Assembly: GCA_014377145.1 (NCBI GenBank)
Contig: JACMQE010000174.1
Span: forward strand, 1-6,386
DNA length: 6,386 nucleotides
Reading direction: 5' to 3'
Source: Glaciimonas sp.
Lineage (GTDB): Bacteria > Pseudomonadota > Gammaproteobacteria > Burkholderiales > Burkholderiaceae
The translations under genes and the position numbers were made by a program. The first letter of the stretch is position 1. The number at the start of each line of letters is the position of its first letter. The notes under the pieces were generated by a model, which saw only the letters and a list, made by a program, of their open reading frames with translations, was not told where the DNA came from and did no database searches. This document shows, one piece after another, positions 6,189 through 6,386 of this stretch.

Positions 6189-6386
6189 ATGCAAAACTCA
6201 CTCGAATCTGAATCTATAGAAATCATCCGTGAGGCAGTGGCCACAGCCCGCAAGCCGGTCATGATGTACTCCATCGGCAAAGACTCGTCCGTCATGCTGC
6301 ATCTGGCGCGCAAGGCGTTTTACCCGGCGCCGCCGCCTTTTCCGCTGCTGCATATTGATACGGGCTGGAAGTTCAAGGCCATGTAC
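6189..6386 (+). CDS. cysD: sulfate adenylyltransferase subunit 2 (ATP sulfurylase small subunit), 3' partial
   Basis: The first 66 residues are visible and the gene runs off the right edge. It belongs to the PP-loop ATP pyrophosphatase/PAPS reductase superfamily: [20 protein letters not shown] (residues 27-46) contains the nucleotide-binding SxGKDS loop, and [11 protein letters not shown] follows as in known CysD proteins. With CysN, CysD converts ATP and sulfate to APS in the cytoplasm; APS kinase then makes PAPS, the donor for sulfotransferases. The start at ATG 6189 is fixed by an in-frame TAA at 6174-6176; the N-terminus begins close to the LE-x-ESI segment and is shorter than in E. coli CysD. 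It lies 16 bases after the sulfotransferase gene on the same strand, so co-transcription is likely. It could serve general sulfate assimilation or be a dedicated copy for glycan sulfation; a following cysN or cysNC would be expected but lies outside the window. Confidence 0.96.
   Translation, partial: MQNSLESESIEIIREAVATARKPVMMYSIGKDSSVMLHLARKAFYPAPPPFPLLHIDTGWKFKAMY

Overview
The window looks like the end of a surface-polysaccharide (capsule, exopolysaccharide or O-antigen) gene cluster of a Gram-negative bacterium, probably a beta- or gammaproteobacterium. This placement is an inference: the partial CysD at the right edge reads like the proteobacterial ATP sulfurylase small subunit, and WbsX, RgpF-like and sulfotransferase genes are common together in such clusters. 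All recognised genes lie on the + strand. I see no tRNA, rRNA, CRISPR array or insertion sequence.

Left block (1-4368): four genes joined by three successive 4-base stop/start overlaps (ATGA, ATGA, GTGA), so almost certainly one transcript. They are (1) the 3' part of a WbsX (GH99-like) plus RgpF-like two-domain protein, (2) a small sulfotransferase-like protein, (3) a zinc-knuckle SAM-dependent methyltransferase, and (4) a second WbsX/GH99-like protein that, unlike the first, carries an N-terminal export or anchor sequence. Base composition is low over the RgpF-like half of gene 1 and in gene 2 (sampled 60-base lines count about 32% G+C) and is higher in the first half of gene 1 (about 53% in a sampled line).

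Junction (4369-4621): this stretch has no intact gene. It holds a decayed fragment of a protein module of the 'DGKAYL..KDVAVAGIDPFKHY..FGKFEGR' type that often precedes glycosyltransferase domains. The fragment is broken by a frameshift, and a GC-rich hairpin lies inside it.

Right block (4622-6386): a 516-residue protein with an N-terminal sulfotransferase domain, a middle region of unknown role and a helical C-terminal tail, followed 16 bases later by the start of cysD. CysD makes APS, the precursor of the sulfate donor PAPS, so donor supply sits next to two sulfotransferase-like genes. The most economical reading is a locus that builds a glycan, methylates it and sulfates it. An exported GH99-like protein may act on the product outside the cytoplasm. 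The glycan's structure cannot be read from this window.
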